Of a stretch of DNA of 64,000 nt, positions 23,291-35,282 are shown piece by piece. Positions within the stretch are counted from its first letter, which is position 1. Every line of letters begins with the position of its first letter. The stretch is from Apostichopus japonicus (taxonomy: Eukaryota > Echinodermata > Holothuroidea > Aspidochirotida > Stichopodidae): positions 4,227,001 to 4,291,000 of the forward strand of contig NC_092568.1 of the NCBI RefSeq assembly GCF_037975245.1, given 5' to 3'. The position numbers and the translations under genes are program-made. The notes below the pieces were generated by a model. That model did not search any database. It had not been told where the DNA came from and worked only from the letters and a program-made list of their open reading frames with translations.

Positions 23291-23520
23291 AAGACAAAAA
23301 TATAACGCAGGCCCCACCGTACTGTTCACAATACTGTACGCAATACGTATGCGTAATCGACTGATCTATTAGGAATGCTCAAACCGAATAAGTACTTGAA
23401 AGGTTTATTCAACAACGAGTCGGTACAGCATGTTCGTCGGGATATTGTCACTTTCAATACCCTGTGATGAACTAAGTGAATTTTAATTCAGTTAGTTTAA
23501 GATACGTAAGTAATTTCGCC
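23291..23520 (+). promoter_or_regulatory. Conserved K2P-2 upstream block
   Basis: Nearly the same as 31440-31671 and recognisably like 12838-13064. The GTG frame extension at 23476 is disrupted by a stop in unit 1, so it is probably 5' UTR. Confidence 0.5.
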
Positions 23521-23884
23521 ATGGATACTCCAGAGGAAAAATCGAAATTCTTAAACATTAAAAATTGGCAATGGTCAATTTTATTGTTTTTACTCTTGTT
23601 AGTCTACCTTGTATTTGGTGCCTTTATTTTCCGTGCTACCGAGCAGGGCAGTTCTTCAGAGGCGAAAGACGAACTCTACCGAGGAATCTTCGAATTTATC
23701 CATACGCATAATTGTTCAGATCCGAACGATCTTCAGATGTTTGCTTACAACATTACCTCGTATCTCTCGAAAGGTGCAAGTCTGAAGAAACGTTATTGGA
23801 TAGATAGAGATACTGAAGAGACTGAAACAAGATGGATAATGACCAGAGCTTTCGTGTTTTCTCTGACAATCATCACTACCATAG
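23521..23884 (+). CDS. K2P-2 exon 1
   Basis: 364 bases from ATG to ACCATAG/gtgagt. Residues 1-121 plus one base. Confidence 0.95.
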
Positions 23885-25621
23885 GTGAGTCTTTGGCTGT
23901 ATGGTGATGGTTTGACAGTACAGAGTGAGCAACGGTTGCACACTGGCCCGGGGTATGTCTGCAGTGCCCTAATTCGATTATTTTACCGTCAGCTGGGCAA
24001 ACTATTGCACCACTATGTAGATAAATGACCTGACACCATTAAACTAACTGTTCTACTTAGGCACTTATATTTATTTTTTATTCTCACGTGACCTATTTTG
24101 TGAGCAGAACGTGTATCTGAAATTGAGCCTGTGTCCCGGTAACTGATGAAATTGACATCGAGTGCAGCAAATAGCCAACAAAGTATGAAAACATTCAATA
24201 TTAATCAATCGCAACGGGTTTTTGCAACATACTGAATTTACGTGATCACCAAATATAGACTTATGAAAAATACCACAAATAAGTCCACGTCAGTAATTTC
24301 CTAGACCTACATAAGGGACCGACCTCCTCGGCTTCTAAATTGTCACACTAAATTATTCCCCGTCTCCCAACACCCACTCACCCCCCCCCCCCACCATCCC
24401 CCGTATTTAAGAAGGATGACCAACACAATTTACTTGTCAATGGTTCAGGTCATGCGTACTGCTCTTGCTTATCACCATGCATGCTTGCTTATATAGTTGT
24501 TTGAGATTCGCTGCAAAACGCTTTCTGGATTCCTCTATGATTTGTTGATACTGATAGTGATCTGAGAGCTTATATATATACACTGTACAATATACTTAGG
24601 CCTCTACATGTTTATGCATCTAGTAATATATGTGCATTTTTTGGAAGAGTTGGGAAAGCATACGGACGAGCCTGGCCGTGAAAGCCCACCCTAAAACTTG
24701 TATAGCTTCCTCATCTCGGCACCCCGTAACTACCCCTTTCCCATCGATAAATAAGACAACCCGTGATACCTTATCGACAAGGTTCATAAGAAAATATAGT
24801 ATATTAGTGTATGCAATATATATATAATCTTAATTGGTCTTTCCACAGGATATGGAAACATCGTCCCTCGCAGCGGTAGCGGGAAGTTGTTCTGCGTCGC
24901 CTACGCATTGGTTGGGATACCTATAATGGCGTTTACCTTGTCAGTGTTTGGAAAGTCTTTGGACGGATTTGTAAAACGGTATACAAAATTGTTGAAGTTT
25001 CTCGGGAGACCGATTAAACACAAATGGTCGCGGGTTGTAGTGCAATCTCTTATTACGACACTGCTCATCTCTTCAACATTGATACTAATACCTGCTACAA
25101 TGGTGTCTTACTTCGAACAAGTGTCATACTTTGATGCGATATACTTCTTCTTCATCACGGTGTCCACTATCGGCTTCGGTGATATAGTGCTTGACGAATG
25201 CACACGGTGCTCATATTCGTACACGGTTTGGGTATTCGTGCTGTTCTTTACGATATATGTTTTCTTAGGCATATGTGTCATTTCTGCGTTATTCAAAGCG
25301 TTTTCGAGTTACAGGAAGAGAAAGCTTATCGAAGCCGAATCGTTGCTTGTAACTTTCATTACCAGCGGAAGCACAACAGTTATCAATACAATAGCCAACA
25401 CTTTCGTAACTAGTTCACCAAGCCACGGTGCTGCTAAGAGCACGGACGACAGCGTTGCAGACAGTAACAGCATGGAGATGTTATCCTACTACCATGACAC
25501 CAGCATATATCTTCAAAGTACCTGTAATGAAAATAAGACGTCAGCCGATGTTCACGGCCCGTCTCCTTCAACGTATCCGTATCTATACGTGAACACAGAG
25601 CCACCTAATGAAACCAACTAA
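23521..25621 (+). CDS. Two-pore-domain potassium channel (K2P), array copy 2
   Basis: Exons 23521-23884 and 24849-25621 give 378 residues with the same topology, pore motifs (TTIGYG, STIGFG) and Gly-splitting intron as copy 1. Exon 1 differs from copy 1 at ten residues. Nine lie in 42-76 of the extracellular cap (for example N42Q, R61H, N67D, Y69N, Q76Y) and the tenth is T106I beside the pore helix. Loss of Asn42 removes one glycosylation sequon, while Asn64 and Asn77 stay. Exon 2 has the loop SGSGK in place of SGRGR after filter 1. There are no stops or frameshifts, so the gene looks functional. It lies in the same orientation as its neighbours. Confidence 0.95.
23885..24848 (+). other. K2P-2 intron (964 bp)
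   Basis: Aligned with the copy 1 intron. It has a C-run at 24382-24393. The acceptor is tctttccacag. Confidence 0.85.
24849..25621 (+). CDS. K2P-2 exon 2
   Basis: 773 bases, from GYGN completion to TAA. M2, M3, P2, M4 and tail. Confidence 0.95.
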
Positions 25622-26057
25622 AATCATATACGTGAATGGCGTCCACATATATCATGCTGGAATATAATTCGTCGGTTTTTAAAGCGGGACACCCCTCGAC
25701 TATAGATCTGGAAAATAACCAATACATAATGGACAAGTGCTTGTGATGATTGTGGTGATGGTGAGCAATCTACGACACTCTGGATTTTGACCTCTCTGAA
25801 TTGTGACCACGTGATTTGACATGTACCGGATAATTCTCAGTTCAAAAGGAGTGAACGTCAAAGGCATCATCGTAGTCCTTTCAGTTAAAGAGATTCTAAT
25901 AGGAGGAATAATTCCCACGGATGACAAAGAACCATTTAACTCCGTTCGGATCAGTGCGTACTTTTCTAACATTTCAGGATTGGTAATTCAGTTTAAGAAT
26001 CACTTAGAGGGGAAATATCAAGCTAGAAATGCTATCATTTTTCTCAGCACCAATTGT
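25622..26057 (+). other. K2P-2 3' flank
   Basis: A duplicated tract shared with units 1 and 3. It preserves the empty site of the unit 1 hAT element near 25905. A polyadenylation signal is not obvious here. Confidence 0.7.
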
Positions 26058-26311
26058 ATTGTATGTATGTACGTACGTATTTTAGACCCTCCTACAAGCA
26101 TGAGATCATGATCTCGCGAAGAAGCCTCCTTGGTTTATCAAAACCGCAAGCTGACCGAAGTCAGTCTCTTAGATTCATATTTAATGTTCATGATTATGAA
26201 TTGTCAATATGTCAACAACTCTGTAACTGGACGACATACTTGGAGTGACTCGAACTGGGGACCTAATGAGTGGAAGACACAGGCGTTAACCACTGAGCTA
26301 AGAACTCCTTA
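26058..26311 (-). repeat. SINE-A copy, full minus-strand form
   Basis: On the minus strand it runs from a tRNA-like head (ttagctcagtggttaacgcc) through a box-B-like string to the gcttgtaggaggg tail. It is orthologous to the split copy in unit 1. Unit 3 lacks it through a deletion of about 0.65 kb around 34148. Confidence 0.75.
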
Positions 26312-27560
26312 GGTATGGAATGCAACCACGAGGTATATCAGGATCCATTCGAATGGAGGTATATCAGGAATGCAACCACGTGACATACATCATAGTTGGA
26401 AATGGTATTGCAATAAACAATATGTTCAATGCCATTCCTCATAATTCAACAAATGACAGTTTGTACTCGTGGCTATTTGAATACGAAAGAGACTAGTTAC
26501 GTCATTTCCGATTCTTATGCAACGTAAACTTGCATAAACATATGCCTTGCTTATACAAAACTGTGGTCGGACTATAGGCCTAGTTTTGCCTGGTTTCAAA
26601 AGCTGCAGTCTTTCTCAAGATTATAAGCACTTGTTATGATACTGAAGAGAACAATGATTATAACAAACAAAATCCATTTTCCATTCAAACGAATTTGACG
26701 AAGATTTAAAATACAAACCCGACCTGCTGCATTAAACTTGAAGGATTTTTGTTTCAGGTATTCTGCTCTACTTTAAAGTAGAAGTCATCTATGAATTGAC
26801 TGTAGCACGCGATACATATTGTGTACTAAAATATCAGTAAATATCGCCCAAAAATACAGCTACATATTACAGAAAACCAAAACGATGAGTTGAAATGTTT
26901 AACCATATTCTCCATTTGATAAGAAATCAGAATTTAAGTCATTTTCTTACTTGCGTTACAAGAAAAAGTGTTTGTTGTACATGAAGCGGTATAAACAGAA
27001 TAACTCAAATTGTATATAATTTTCGAACTAATACGACAAAATGAATAAACAAGTCCATGTCATTTATAAGAATAACTGTGTTTCATATATATTGAACTCC
27101 ATACATCGTGCCTTATATACAACTAATTTTTGGGTATTTTCAAGTAATCTAAATCAAAAAGTTTATGTTTCATTTCAACCAATTCAATAATCCTGAATAC
27201 GTTTTTTCAAATTGTTTGTATGTAGTTTCAATGAACAAAAAGTTTATACTCGCATGCATTTGTTCTTGTGAAAAGGAAGAAAATTGAGTTTGCCTGCATA
27301 GTAATAAAAATCTAGTTATTTCATCGAAAGTAACGGCCAAGCATATTTAAACTTATTTTTCAAGCTCGGTATTTCATAATTTATTACGAGTTGACAAGAA
27401 GTCCTTCCTTTCAAATTAGTAAGGCTGGTAAAGAACATGGCTATTAACGAGAAGAATGAATGGCAAACTGTGTAAAGTTTTTTTTCCGACTCAGATTAGG
27501 CCTGTCTTTCTCAAACGGGGTCAGCAGCAGCATGAACGTTTTCATTAAAGAGGCCATGAC
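26312..27560 (+). other. Unit 2 distal flank
   Basis: Non-coding duplicated DNA aligning with 19413-20350 and 34140-35282. Nothing else was recognised. Confidence 0.65.
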
Positions 27561-27731
27561 ACGAAGAATCGAACGAATCGAGATTAATTCCCTCAAAATC
27601 TATGATAAAATCTATTTTGAAAACTGCTCTCATCACCCTTAAAACCCCAAGCACTAATGAGTAATTAAAGTTTTAAAATTCGCACCCGGAAGCAAACCAC
27701 TGAAAAACGTGATTTCCTAACAACACAACGA

Positions 27732-27739
27732 TGACGTCA
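27732..27739. promoter_or_regulatory. Palindromic CRE consensus TGACGTCA
   Basis: A perfect cAMP-response-element consensus 150 bases upstream of the THAP remnant's likely start. One 8-mer can occur by chance, so function is not shown. Confidence 0.25.
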
Positions 27740-27889
27740 TGTTAGGAACACAAGTGCTAACCACAAACAGGATGCGCGACGATCATGCCGTCACATACAG
27801 ACACATTTACACTCATTGAAAACCCCACAGAATACGCTGCATCGCTACAACTTTCAAGTTTTTTACAATCTTGTACAATGACTTACGAA

Positions 27890-28360
27890 AATGCCGGTCC
27901 GTTGTGTTGTTGGGGGTACAGTAATGTCATAATCATGCAATTAGCCTTCATCGATAACCGAAGGACGACAAAACACGGCGATTATGGACCAAGTTTGTGC
28001 AGAGCACCAGGTCCGGTATCACTGGGCCAAGCCAGTTCAGCTCCGTATGTAGCGAACACTTCACGGAAGCAGACTAGTGAGACTACGATCTCTCCTTTCT
28101 ACTGAAAAAAAGAAATGGGCCTAACGGGTCAAATGGGCCTAACGGGTCGACTGAAACGAGTTCTTCCTGGCAACATTGAAAACTCCTAAGATCAGATCGA
28201 GGGAACAGGTAACCTCCAGTGGATTAAGTGGCGATCCTTTGGAGGAAGCGGGACCGAGCTCTAGGGTACTAGGTCTTTCACTACTAGTACTAGCGTTAGG
28301 CACTGAATCGCAAAAGACGAAGAGTTTCCTCGAAAAAAAAAGACAAAGGAGAGGTAATTT
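27890..28360 (+). pseudogene. THAP-domain protein gene, decayed
   Basis: Starting at ATG 27890 the frame reads MPVRCVVGG. A one-base frame change then gives HNHAISLHR, a stop, PKDDKTRRLWTKFVQ, then GPSQFSSVCSEHFTEAD followed by two stops. The CxxxxC / W / CSEHF order is the C2CH zinc-binding THAP signature, a DNA-binding domain of chromatin factors and P-type transposases. A downstream frame, TPKIRSREQVTSSG followed by GPSSR, resembles the basic linker after such domains. The frameshift and stops make it a pseudogene. It lies between K2P units 2 and 3 and is in neither. Confidence 0.8.
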
Positions 28361-29455
28361 TAACCTGTCATGTTGTTTTCATAATTGTGCAGGCCCTTGT
28401 CCTAAATTCTTATTGCAAATGTTCTTTTGTATATAAAGGTAGCCAAGGCTAGCTGTACATACCTACCACTACGGCAATAGCAAAAGGCAAGGACTAGCAT
28501 ATGCCTAAGTTACTGTACAGGTACAGTTTCGTAAAGTTCACAAGTGCAATCATGTTTGGCTAACACTTTGGAAGCAGTGATTGAAAATATAGCAATACTC
28601 AATTAAGAAATGAAGAGGGTTTGATATAGTTGTACTTTATGATAAATTCTATGTGTACGCAGTAAGTTGTTTGTATTGTTGGTATAGGCTATATATACTG
28701 TATCAGTATTTCATACTCAGCCTATAGTATAAGACTCATTGTTTGACTTATTGAGCCCCTTAAATTGTGTAGAAATGTTACTTATTAGTACAAGAACGTC
28801 CTTAAAAGGCCTAGTACTTGCTTTTTCATGAAGCTAAATCGTAAGTTACCATGAATAGTTACCCAATAGAACTTTATTAAAGTTAAACGAAGTTTCCTTT
28901 CCCCTACCACTATAGGCAAGTCGGCCCAACCCGGCCAGATCCGACCCCTTTCCCATTACAATATGTACATAACTTTTTACACAATGTCAAAAAAGAAACT
29001 CAAGCTCGAATGGCTCCTTTTGACGATGTAAAACTTGGCACAAAAAAAGGGAAAATAACTGAAGCCCGTGGTCAAAGGGACCGCGAAAAAACTCTGCAAC
29101 GAAGAAATCACTGTGCTATTGAATGCACATGTTAATTGGCTACTCCCAATGCAGTTTTTTTTTCAGTACCAACTTACCAAAAAAAAAAAAAAAAAAATTC
29201 AACTCACTAAACTTTGTTTTCAAACAATAATTCAAATCATTCGTGATATTCTTAGAAAACTTGAACTTCGGTTGCTGCAATTAGTTCTGGGTCCGCCATT
29301 TCTCATTAAATTCTGATTTGATATCGCACTTGTGATCGGTGGACTTTGAAAAATCAAGTTTTTAACTGGCAGAATGGTTGATACATGTTCTAGAGAATAT
29401 TCTTTGATGGATCCCAAAAATATAGGACTTTGACATTTTCGTGTCAAAATGTGAG
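28361..29455. other. Region without recognised genes
   Basis: AT-rich DNA with an A-run at 29180-29197. I see no gene, and no unit-to-unit homology. Confidence 0.5.
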
Positions 29456-31449
29456 GGCGCTATACTATGATATGGCCTTTAATCAATCATAGTACTGATA
29501 TTTCTTTGTATAGCAGATACTACACCGACTTTTGACATGAAAGATTATTTAATTCCATAGGAATTGCGATAATTTCACTGATCAAAGTCGTTGGTTGGAC
29601 GTAATTCCAGTTAACCCAATCAAACAAAACTGCGTCATGGAACTCACGAAACAGCTTCAATGAGACACAATCCCAAAAGATGACATTTATCTGCCAAAAT
29701 ATGATATGACAGAGATCTTTGTGATAAAAAGCTTCTTCCAACAACTGAGAAAGATATTACTCTGGTTTGGAGATATCCTAGTGTCAACGGGAACCACATT
29801 TGGGGCAGTGGGACAAAATCTGAGACAAAAACGGTTAAGAAAAGTCCACTCTCAGTGAATTAAATGGGGAATATTAGAGGGCTTTCTTCACACAACTGGA
29901 AAACTGCCGAGCACAGCACCCTGCCCAGTACCACTGTCATTGTGCTTACTCTTCTTCTTGTTTTTCCTCGAAGTTTCCCTCCTCGATCTTCTTCTCCTCA
30001 TCCTTTACCTCATTCACACCTCCTCTTCATCTTCTCCTCTTCAAAAATCTTTACTGTTATTCAAGACCTAACTTGATAAGATTTGTCATCGTCATCGATA
30101 AGTTATTTTGTTTAAAAGAGCATCTTACGTAATTTCTTAACCAGATTTCAAATTTCCTCTGTTTTCTGTATGACATGAACCACCTTTACATTCCTTTACA
30201 CTCTAAACTTAATTAGCTTGTTTTGGTAGAGGCACGCCCGACTAAATGGAGGTCAGACGGGGCTATATCCTCAGAGCCAGATGTCATTTTGGGGGTCCAG
30301 GAAAATGGGACTGGGATAGTATGGGATGTATATGAACAGTACAAAATGATGAGCTTGGTAACATAATGCCCCGATGCCCGATCCGTCTCTCGATGTTCAT
30401 GGGTAGAGGATAAAATTCTTGAAAAAGTTAGGGCCCCCTTCCCCCTACTCCCTGTCGTCTCCACACACAGATATGTCTTTAATTTCGGCTCTCCGCGGGC
30501 TGAATCGCTCAACGTCCTTAAGTTACTGGTAGGAATAAAGTAAATTGTTTAGAGAGAAATGGTAAATGTCAATGTCGAACTACTTAAACGCGTTTAGTTA
30601 AGTATCTGTTTCCATGGTGATTGAATGCGAGTGATTGTTGAATTTAACCGAACTAATTCCAGCCTATATATCGTACCAGCATCTTTATATCTCGCTAAAA
30701 GTATAACCTGGGTGCTTTATCTCGAGAGCTTAACCAAGGATTTAGTTGAAGGCTTTCTCTATATTGGAGGTAAGCTAACTAGCCTTCTATGGAGCAGCTG
30801 TATCCCTACTCGGTCGCCTTGTAGGAAGCATATTGATGACAGCGAGGTAACTGTTACTGCCTAAAAAAAAATATAGGCCTACAGACTGATAAAGTCCGTG
30901 TGTTGTCAAACAGGGTGGCGATTTATTTCAAACAAGCTACAGTAAAGCCAGCAGATGCTCGTGATTGAATATTGAGTGAATATCACCTGATAAGAAGAAA
31001 GAACGACAAGCGTAAATTATCTTCGTTTGCTACAAGTAGACTTGTACGTTTATACTAATAGAGAGCCCGCAAAATCTTATCTGGATCGTCTGCATGGAGA
31101 GGCTGACTGTGATGTCATTTACCGTTACATTTTGGTTTTTCATGTTATAGGTATAATGAATGTTTAAAGACACAATAGCTCGAAGGCGGTCTGGCTTCTA
31201 ACATATGTTACTCTTCGATGGTCTGTCTTTTTATCCTCTAACTGGAAGGCTTCGATGATCATAAATTCATAGATTACGAGAGTATTTTACCAGCATTGAA
31301 CTCACGGTGGAACTGGCGAAATTGATAAATGAAACAAAATTATTTTTTTAACAAATTGTATCCGTTAGCACTTTCTCTCTCCCTCTCTCCACATCTTATT
31401 TTCTATAATGGAAGAAGAACTAACTTACTCGTTTTAAATCGAAGACAAA
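29456..31449 (+). other. Unit 3 upstream flank
   Basis: Aligned with 20567-23300. Apparently non-coding. It includes the second copy of the 22045 block at 30222-30512. Confidence 0.65.
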
Positions 31450-31671
31450 AATATAACGCAGACCCAACCGTACTGTTCACAATACTGTAAGCAATACCTG
31501 TGCGTAATCGACTGAACTATTAGAAATGCTCAAACCGAATAAGTACTTGAAAGGTTTATTCAACAACGAGTCGGTACAGCATGTTCGTCGGGATATTGTC
31601 ACTTTCAATACCCTGTGATGAGCTAAGTGAATTTTAATTCAGTTAGTTTAATATACGTAAGTAATTTCGCC
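31450..31671 (+). promoter_or_regulatory. Conserved K2P-3 upstream block
   Basis: Strongly conserved with the unit 2 block, ending taatttcgccATGG. Its promoter role is inferred from conservation and position. Confidence 0.5.
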
Positions 31672-32035
31672 ATGGATACTCCAGAGGAAAAATCGAGTTT
31701 CTTAAACATTAAAAATTGGCAATGGTCGATTTTACTGTTTTTGCTTTTGTTAGTCTACCTTGTATTTGGTGCATTTATTTTCCGTGCTACCGAGAACGGC
31801 AGTTCTGCTAAGGCGCAAAACGAACTGTACCTAGGACTCTACGATTTTATGCTTGCGCACACATGTATACATCCGTATGATCTTGAGCTCTTTGCTAACA
31901 ACATTACCACGTATCTCTCGAAAGGCGCAACTCTGAAGAAAGCTTATTGGATAGATAGAGATACTGAAGAGACTGAAACAAGATGGACAATGACCAGAGC
32001 TTTCGTGTTTTCTCTGACAATCATCACTACCATAG
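31672..32035 (+). CDS. K2P-3 exon 1
   Basis: 364 bases, ATG to ACCATAG/gtgagt. It carries the divergent cap. Confidence 0.95.
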
Positions 32036-33836
32036 GTGAGTCTTTGGCTGTATGATGATAGTTTGACAGTATAGAGTGAGCAACGGTTGCACACTGGTCC
32101 GCGGTTATCTACAGTGCCCTTATATTCAGTCAGCTGGGCAAACTATTGCACCGTTATGTACATAAATGACCTGAAACTAATTTTCCTACTTAGGCTCTTT
32201 CTTCCATTTTACTTCTTCATATTCTCACATGACCCATTGTGTAAGCGGAACGTGTATCTGAAAATGACCTTGTGTCCCGGTAACTGATTAATTTGACATC
32301 GGGTGCAGCAAATAACCAACAAAGTATGAAAGCATTCAATATTAATCAATCGCAAAGGGTTTTTGCAACATACTGAATTTTTCTACGAAAGTAATTTCAT
32401 ACAAGAGACATTATTGAGTGCACGCTAATCTCGCCATTTAAAATATACAATTAGCTGGTACTGGGACACCCCAACATCCTCACATAGGGGACCGACCCTT
32501 TGGCTCCTAAATTTTACAGTAAAGACTTCCTCTCCTCCTTCCCCACCCCCTGTTGTTAAGAATTAAGCTAATCTAGATGTTGCAAAACGCTTACTAGATT
32601 CCTATGTGATTTGTGGATACTGATAGGGATCTGATAGCTCATATATACACTGTACAATCAACTTTAGCTAGTATATGTTGATGTATGTGTAGTAACTTAC
32701 CTGTTGTATTTATGGGGGTGGAGAGGGACGGGTTAGGCTCCGGTTAGGCACAGGGACGAGCCTGACCGTTAAATCCCACCGCAAACCTTGCATGTATAGT
32801 TGCCTCCCCTCGCCATAGAAAAATATATAAAGTAAGTTTTAACTGTGGCCCCCGGGATATAATTCTTACGCTCTCCCAGAGAGTATATGTTCACCACTGC
32901 CTATTATGACGACACTTCATTCATAACCCCAACCCCCGCCCCCCCCCCCTTTCCCACCGATAAAACTTACATCCCGTAATACCTAGTCGACAAGGTATTT
33001 AGGACAATGTAATATTTCAATGTATACTGGCAATATACATAATCTTAATTGGTCTTTCCTCAGGATATGGAAACATCGTCCCTCGCAGCGGTAGAGGGAG
33101 GCTGTTCTGCGTCGCCTATGCATTGGTTGGGATACCTATAATGGCGTTTACCTTGTCAGTGTTTGGAAAGTCTTTGGACGGATTTGTAAAACGGTATACA
33201 AAATTGTTGAAGTTTCTCGGGAGACCGATTAAACACAAATGGTCACGGGTTGCAGTCCAATCTCTTATAACAATACTGCTCATTGCTTCAACACTGATAC
33301 TAATACCTGCTACATTGCTGTCTTACTTCGAACAATTTTCATACTTTGATGCGATATACTTCTTCTTTATCACGGTGTCCACTATCGGCTTCGGTGATAT
33401 AGTGCTTGACGAATGCACACGGTGCTCATATTCGTACACGGTATGGATATTCGTGCTGTTGTATACGATATATGTTTTCTTAGGTATATGCGTCATTTCT
33501 GCGTTATTCAAAGCGTTTTCGAGTTACAGGGAGAGAAAGCTTATCGAAGCCGAATCGAAGCTTGTAACTTTCATTACCAGCGGAAGCACAACAATTATCA
33601 ATACATTAGCCACCACTTTCGTAACTAGTTCACCAAGCCACAGTGCTGCTAAGAGCACGGACGACAGCATTGCAGACAGTAACAGCATGGAGATGTTATC
33701 CTACTACCCTGACACCAGCACATATCTTCAAAGTACCTGCAATGAAAATAAGACGTCAGCCGATGTTCACGGCCCGTCTGCTTCAACGTATCCGTATCTA
33801 AACGTGAACACAGAGCCACCTAATGAAATCAAGTAA
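31672..33836 (+). CDS. Two-pore-domain potassium channel (K2P), array copy 3
   Basis: Exons 31672-32035 and 33064-33836 give 378 residues. Pore motifs and the filter-splitting intron are intact. It is the most divergent copy. Against copy 1, 22 of 46 residues change between positions 46 and 91 of the extracellular cap (for example R54L, R61L, N64T, S66I, Q76N, R91A), while only one other residue of exon 1 changes and exon 2 differs at about 20 of 257 positions. Cys65 is retained. The Asn64 sequon is lost, while Asn42 and Asn77 remain. The tail ends NEIK in place of NETN. The frame is intact throughout, so it is probably functional. Confidence 0.95.
32036..33063 (+). other. K2P-3 intron (1028 bp)
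   Basis: The ends align with the other copies but the middle (32380-32990) has diverged. A C-run lies at 32940-32949. The acceptor is tctttcctcag. Confidence 0.85.
33064..33836 (+). CDS. K2P-3 exon 2
   Basis: 773 bases, from GYGN completion to TAA. Confidence 0.95.
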
Positions 33837-35282
33837 AATCACAAACGTGAATGGCTTCCACATAGCCTATATCACGCTGGAATATAATTCGTCGGTTTTT
33901 AAGGCGCGACATCCCCTCATCTATAGATCTAGACAATAACCGGTACATAATGGACAAATGATTGTGGTGATTGTGGTGATGGTTAGCAATCTACGACACT
34001 GTGGATTTTGACCTCTCTGAATTGTGACCACGTGATTTGACATGTACCGGATGATTCTCAGTTTAAAAGGAGTGAACGACAAAGGCATAATCGTAGTCCT
34101 TTAGTATTAGAGATTCTAGTAGGAGGAATAATTTCCACCGACGACACAGTTTTGCCTGGTTTCAAAGGAACATTCTTTCTCAAGATTTTAAGCACTTGTT
34201 GTGATAAAAGAGAACAATGATTATAACGGACAAAGTCCATTTTCCATAAAAATTCAAACCTGACCTGTTGCATTAAACTTGAAGGATATTTTTTAAATTA
34301 TTTTGCTCTACTTTAAAGTGGAAGTCATCTACACGGAATTGACTGTATCACGCGATACATATTGTGTACTGAAATATCAGTAAATATCGCCCAAAAATGA
34401 AGCTACATATTACAGAAAACCAAAACGATGAGTTAAAATGTTGAACCATATTCTCCATTTGATAAGAAATCAGAATTTAAGTTATTTTCATACTTTCGTT
34501 ACAAGAAATAGAGTCTGGAGCAATAGTCAACAACCTATGTTTGTTGTACATGCTGCAAAAACAGAATAACTAAAAATATATATCACATTAGATCTTTAAT
34601 ACGCAAAAATGGATAAACAATCTATGGACAATTTAAGGATATCTGTGTTTCTTATATATTGAACTCCATACATCGTCCTATGGACAATTTTTTTCTTATT
34701 TTCTTGGGCTTTGGAATAATCTAAAACAAAAAGATTTATTTATCTTTTTATCCATTCAATAATGCTGAATACGTTCTTTCAATTTTTTGTATGTAGTTTC
34801 AATAAACAATTAGTTTATCCTCGCATGCATTTTTTCTTGTCTTAAGTAAGAATTTTCTCATCCCATATTGTATTGGTAGAAAAAGGATAAAAGCAAGGAT
34901 ACACAATGGGTTAGGGCATAACGGGCGCACGCGCGCCCGGCGGGCATTGGGCAAGAGTGTGTTCTGGGAGTTGGAACAAGCCAAACACTGATAACTTATA
35001 TTTCTCCCAACTTAGCAAGCGCGAGTCGGGAGGGTGGAGGTGATGAGGGAGTGAGTTATTGAGCCCGTGTAGGACTTTTCATGGGATCCAGATGAAATGC
35101 CATTCGTTGGGTCCACAAGACGGAACACTATGAAGCTCTTTTCGCAATCATGGATAAAAAGCGACGACGAGAAAGGACTAAAATTAGTCATCAAAATCTA
35201 TTTATTCGAAAGTCAAGTCCAAGCATATTTAAACTTGTTTTCAAGCTCAGCATTTCATAATTTATAACGAGTTGACTAGAAA
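33837..35282 (+). other. K2P-3 3' flank / unit 3 distal flank
   Basis: Duplicated non-coding DNA. The hAT empty site is near 34118, and the SINE-A region is deleted at about 34148. A G/C-rich patch at 34920-34945 matches 20450-20480 of unit 1. Confidence 0.7.

Larger units (their letters stand above)
20567..27560 (+). repeat. Segmental duplication unit 2
   Basis: It begins tactacaccgactttag, parallel to 29519 and 38460, and runs through the K2P-2 gene to the aggcctgtctttctcaaacg tract at 27499 that recurs at 38336. The 5' part (20567-23290) aligns with 29519-31450. The distance from K2P-1 ATG to K2P-2 ATG is 10456 bases, and from K2P-2 to K2P-3 is 8151. Confidence 0.85.

Noticed and set aside
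23476-23520. N-terminal extension of K2P-2 and K2P-3 from a GTG
   Set aside because: The start is not ATG, the equivalent stretch in copy 1 contains a TAG, and the conserved ATG in all copies gives equal 378-residue proteins.
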